64,000 bases of DNA. It comes from BMS3ABIN04 sp964553325. GTDB taxonomy: Bacteria; Bacteroidota; Ignavibacteria; Ignavibacteriales; Melioribacteraceae. Location: contig CAZKKI010000034.1 in assembly GCA_964553325.1 (NCBI GenBank), positions 1-64,000 on the forward strand, read 5' to 3'. This document shows positions 61,127-64,000 of the stretch, piece after piece. The translations under genes were made by a program, and so were the position numbers. The number at the start of each line of letters is the position of its first letter. Within the stretch, counting starts at the first letter, position 1. Below the pieces are notes generated by a model that was not told where the DNA came from, searched no databases, and was given only the letters and a program-made list of their open reading frames with translations.

Positions 61127-61873
61127 ATGAAGAATAATTTTTTGGTCATCGCTCACAGAGGCGAATCTTTCGACGCACCGGAAAACACTTTGGCTTCGGT
61201 AAATCTTGCATGGGAAAGAAACGACGATGCAGTAGAAATTGATGTGCGATTGTCAAAAGACGACAGAATAGTCGTTATTCACGATAAAACAACATTGCGC
61301 ACAAGCGGCGAAAACTTTACCGTAAAAGACGAAAATTATTCCGTTTTGAAAAAATTGGACGTCGGAGGTTTCAAGGAAAAAAGCTTCGAAGGCGAAGGAA
61401 TTCCCCTGCTTAGAAACATAATTGCCGGTATGCCCCGAAACAAATATCTATTTGTTGAAATCAAAAGCAGAGAAAATACCGCGGATGTTATTAAATCGTT
61501 TTGCGAAAGAGAAAATGTGAATCCGGTTTATGTAAAATTTATTTCTTTTAATTATAAATTGTTAATGCACTTAAAATCGTTGTTGCCCGAATTCGAAATG
61601 TATTGGATTGTAGACGATAAAATTCCGATATTCAAAAAGAATTTGACAAAAATTATTGAACGCTGCAAAGTTGCGGGTTTGGACGGACTTGATTTCGACG
61701 AAAAAATGATTAATTCAAAATCCGTAATCGATGAAATACACAAAGCAAATTTGAAACTGTATTGTTGGACGGTAAACGACGTTAAACGCGCCAAGGAATT
61801 ACGGGACTGGGGAATAGACGGGGTTACATCCGACAAAGCACATTGGTTATCACAACAGCTTAATACCGGATGA
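61127..61873 (+). CDS. Glycerophosphodiester phosphodiesterase
   Basis: 248 residues. GDPD signature VIAHRGESFDAPENTLASV with the catalytic His and Glu, then DAVEIDVRLSKDDRIVVIHD, and FVEIKSRE for the metal site. It hydrolyses glycerophosphodiesters, from phospholipid headgroups, to glycerol-3-phosphate and an alcohol. No signal peptide. Its stop overlaps the next gene (ATGA). The glpD gene two positions later would oxidise the product, so the three genes form one lipid-degradation pathway. Confidence 0.94.
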   Translation: MKNNFLVIAHRGESFDAPENTLASVNLAWERNDDAVEIDVRLSKDDRIVVIHDKTTLRTSGENFTVKDENYSVLKKLDVGGFKEKSFEGEGIPLLRNIIAGMPRNKYLFVEIKSRENTADVIKSFCERENVNPVYVKFISFNYKLLMHLKSLLPEFEMYWIVDDKIPIFKKNLTKIIERCKVAGLDGLDFDEKMINSKSVIDEIHKANLKLYCWTVNDVKRAKELRDWGIDGVTSDKAHWLSQQLNTG

Positions 61874-62826
61874 AAAAAGACAAAATTATAATCGGAATTC
61901 ACGGACTCGGGAACAAGCCGCCGGCAATACTTTTGGAAGAGTGGTGGCGATTGGCTATTACGGAAGGATTAACGGAAATTACCGGCTATCCAAAATTCGA
62001 TTTCGAAATGGTTTATTGGGCGGATATCTTAAACGACCGCCCGCTCGATCCGGATGAAACAGACAGCGATTCCGATTACTTCATAAAAGAAAAATATATC
62101 CCCGCTTCCAATATTCACGCGCAATCGCAAGAAGATTCGATGATTCAAAAAATATCCGATAAATTTAACGATTTGATATTTAATAAAAAGCTTCACGAAA
62201 ATTTCCCGTCAGTTACCGATTGGGTTATTAAAAATTTTTTCTCCGAGTTGGATATTTATCTTAACGGCAAACCTTTTCTCGATGAAACTTCGGAACTTGC
62301 GGCAAAGGATGTAATTAAAAACCGACTTGAAACAATATTAAAACAACACAAAAACAAAAAAATCCTTTTAATCGCCCATTCGATGGGCTCAATAATTGCG
62401 TTTGATGTTTTATCGGAAAACAAAAGCGGAATTACAATTAATACTTTCGTTACCATCGGTTCTCCTCTCGGCGTGCCTTTTATAATTGAAAAAATCAAAA
62501 ATACAAAAACGGGAAAGCTGAAAACTCCCGATTCGATAACCAACGCTTGGTTTAACTTCGCCGATCCGGATGACAAACTTGCCGTAAACTACGAACTCGA
62601 AAAAATTTTCGAACCGAACAAAAAAGGAATTCGACCACAAGGTCAACCGGTTAAAAACAACTACGAAATGAACGGTGATCCGAACCCGCACAAATCTTTC
62701 GGTTATTTAAGAACGCCCGAACTGGCTTTTGCTATTAATCAATTCATGCAACCGGAGAAAGGAAAACTTGAAAAATGGATTCGGGAAAAAGTTAACTATA
62801 TTAAAACATTATTCGGGAAAAAATGA
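61870..62826 (+). CDS. Alpha/beta-hydrolase, probable lipase
   Basis: 318 residues. The N-terminus has IIGIHGLGNKPPAILLEEWW, with the oxyanion-type HG motif, and the nucleophile Ser lies in LLIAHSMGSIIAFDV (AHSMG). The remainder contains TIGSPLGVPFII and a C-terminal helical part. This suggests a lipase, phospholipase or esterase; no signal peptide, so cytosolic. It overlaps the phosphodiesterase gene by four bases (ATGA) and glpD by four bases, so all three are translated together and are likely steps of one lipid-recycling route. The substrate is inferred only from context. Confidence 0.85.
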   Translation: MKKDKIIIGIHGLGNKPPAILLEEWWRLAITEGLTEITGYPKFDFEMVYWADILNDRPLDPDETDSDSDYFIKEKYIPASNIHAQSQEDSMIQKISDKFNDLIFNKKLHENFPSVTDWVIKNFFSELDIYLNGKPFLDETSELAAKDVIKNRLETILKQHKNKKILLIAHSMGSIIAFDVLSENKSGITINTFVTIGSPLGVPFIIEKIKNTKTGKLKTPDSITNAWFNFADPDDKLAVNYELEKIFEPNKKGIRPQGQPVKNNYEMNGDPNPHKSFGYLRTPELAFAINQFMQPEKGKLEKWIREKVNYIKTLFGKK

Positions 62827-64000
62827 ATTTCAAAAGAGAAGAAATGATTAACCGTATTTCGGCTGAAAAAGCCGAATGGGATGTTGTTATCATCGGCGGA
62901 GGAGCAACCGGTGCCGGTATCGCACTCGATTCCGCTTCGCGCGGTTATAAAACATTATTGGTAGAACAACACGACTTCGGGAAAGCAACTTCGAGCAGAA
63001 GCACAAAACTTATTCACGGCGGAGTAAGATATTTACAACAAGGAAACTTTTCTCTTGTTATGGAAGCACTTAAAGAAAGAGGGATTCTGTATAAAAATGC
63101 TCCTCATCTTGTAAGCAATTTGAAGTTCGTGGTTCCGCGTTACGATTGGTGGGAAGGAACGTTTTACGGCGTCGGACTAAAACTTTACGATATGATGGCC
63201 GGCAAATACGGATTTGGAGATTCGCGATTACTTTCGGTGGAAGAAACCGTTTCGTTAATACCAACAATCGAAACAGAAGGACTTAGAGGCGGAATTATAT
63301 ATTTCGACGGTCAATTCGACGATGCAAGATTGCTTATCAATATTCTTCAAACTGCGGTTGAACATGGTGCAACCGTTGTTAATTACTTTAGAATGGTTGA
63401 GTTTCTGAAAGTAAACGGTTTAATTGCCGGTATTATTGCGGAGGATGAGGAAACCGGAAAAACTCACGAAATAAAATCCAAAGTGGTAATTAACGCAACC
63501 GGAATTTTTTCCGATGAAATTCGAAAAAAAGAAAATCCGGCTGAACCGGAATTGATTGAACCGAGTCGCGGCACTCACATCGTTTTAGATAAATCGTTTT
63601 TATCCGGAGATACTGCCATCATGGTTCCGAATACGGACGACGGGCGGGTTCTTTTTGCTATTCCGTGGCACGGCAAGGTAATTGTCGGAACCACCGATAT
63701 TCCGGTTGAGCAACCCGAACTTGAACCGAAAGCTTCGGCGGATGAAATCGATTTTCTTCTAAAGCACATTGCACGATACTTAACAAACGATCCGTCTCCT
63801 TCCGATATTTTAAGCGTATTCTCAGGATTGCGCCCGCTTGTTCGTTCTGGCAATACAGAAAATACCGCCGCTATTTCACGCGAGCATACAATTAATATTT
63901 CTCGCGGCGGACTTATTACAATTGCCGGCGGGAAATGGACGACATTCAGAAAAATGGCGGAAGATACTTTGGAACATGCAATTGAACTGGGAGGATTGAA
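62823..64000 (+). CDS. glpD: Glycerol-3-phosphate dehydrogenase (FAD-dependent), cut by the right edge
   Basis: 392 codons are visible before the window ends; GlpD proteins are usually about 500-560 residues. ATG at 62823 overlaps the hydrolase stop (ATGA). FAD-binding DVVIIGGGATGAGIALDSASRG, TSSRSTKLIHGGVRYLQQGN, then GGIIYFDGQFDDARL, VINATGIFSDEI and LFAIPWHGKVIVGTTD, and GGLITIAGGKWTTFRKMAED as typical GlpD motifs. It oxidises glycerol-3-phosphate to dihydroxyacetone phosphate and feeds electrons to quinone at the membrane. With the upstream genes it completes the breakdown of phospholipid headgroups. The C-terminal part lies outside the window. Confidence 0.95.
   Translation, partial: MNFKREEMINRISAEKAEWDVVIIGGGATGAGIALDSASRGYKTLLVEQHDFGKATSSRSTKLIHGGVRYLQQGNFSLVMEALKERGILYKNAPHLVSNLKFVVPRYDWWEGTFYGVGLKLYDMMAGKYGFGDSRLLSVEETVSLIPTIETEGLRGGIIYFDGQFDDARLLINILQTAVEHGATVVNYFRMVEFLKVNGLIAGIIAEDEETGKTHEIKSKVVINATGIFSDEIRKKENPAEPELIEPSRGTHIVLDKSFLSGDTAIMVPNTDDGRVLFAIPWHGKVIVGTTDIPVEQPELEPKASADEIDFLLKHIARYLTNDPSPSDILSVFSGLRPLVRSGNTENTAAISREHTINISRGGLITIAGGKWTTFRKMAEDTLEHAIELGGL

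Overview
The window looks like chromosomal DNA of an AT-rich, Gram-negative member of the Bacteroidota/Chlorobiota group, most likely Ignavibacteriota (Ignavibacterium/Melioribacter-like). Several secreted proteins end in NYPNPFNP-type domains of the type IX secretion system (T9SS). There is a complete moxR-bat aerotolerance operon, a three-gene succinate dehydrogenase with a b558-type single cytochrome subunit, and many Reg_prop, LVIVD, BNR and lamin-tail surface proteins. The genus assignment is inference; no rRNA gene is present. I see no tRNA, rRNA, CRISPR array, insertion sequence or prophage.

Layout. 1-3.7 kb: a frameshifted T9SS cargo gene leaving the left edge, then a propeller protein built of near-identical repeats. 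3.7-8.1 kb: a membrane protein and mfd. 8.1-13.0 kb: Lon-like protease, pyruvate kinase and an AmmeMemoRadiSam radical-SAM enzyme, tightly packed. 13.3-16.4 kb: histidine kinase, PhoB-type regulator and a spondin-domain lipoprotein. 16.7-24.8 kb: a BNR/sortilin-like exoprotein, a FecCD/BtuC-type permease, obgE and a 902-residue acidic protein. 25-31 kb: an accessory stretch with a soluble histidine kinase, a response regulator, several very small proteins and an LVIVD exoprotein. 30.9-34.2 kb: sdhCAB. 34.4-39.0 kb: chemoreceptor, two CheW and an unknown protein. 39.2-47.7 kb: a giant lamin-tail/CARDB exoprotein, a LysE-type exporter, glycogen-binding and GYD mini-proteins, an aldo/keto reductase and a CocE-type hydrolase. 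47.8-48.9 kb: queE-queD. 49.2-57.4 kb: the bat operon. 57.5-60.7 kb: a small protein, a SlyD-like FKBP, a thioredoxin-fold protein and an MBL-fold protein. 61.1-64 kb: an overlapping glycerophosphodiesterase / alpha-beta hydrolase / glpD operon cut by the right edge.

How the genes work together. Most of the window is housekeeping, envelope and signalling. The most coherent undescribed signal is at 26.6-30.5 kb. CRP/FNR-type palindromes lie upstream of a soluble histidine kinase and of each of three small two-helix membrane proteins, one of which is co-transcribed with a single-domain response regulator. This suggests a small redox- or energy-responsive regulon. A perfect CRP-type site also lies at 57.9 kb. 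A second regulatory candidate is an 11-bp-period direct repeat upstream of the spondin lipoprotein, which has the geometry bound by PhoB/OmpR regulators such as the one encoded next to it. I did not find a system that I can confidently call new.
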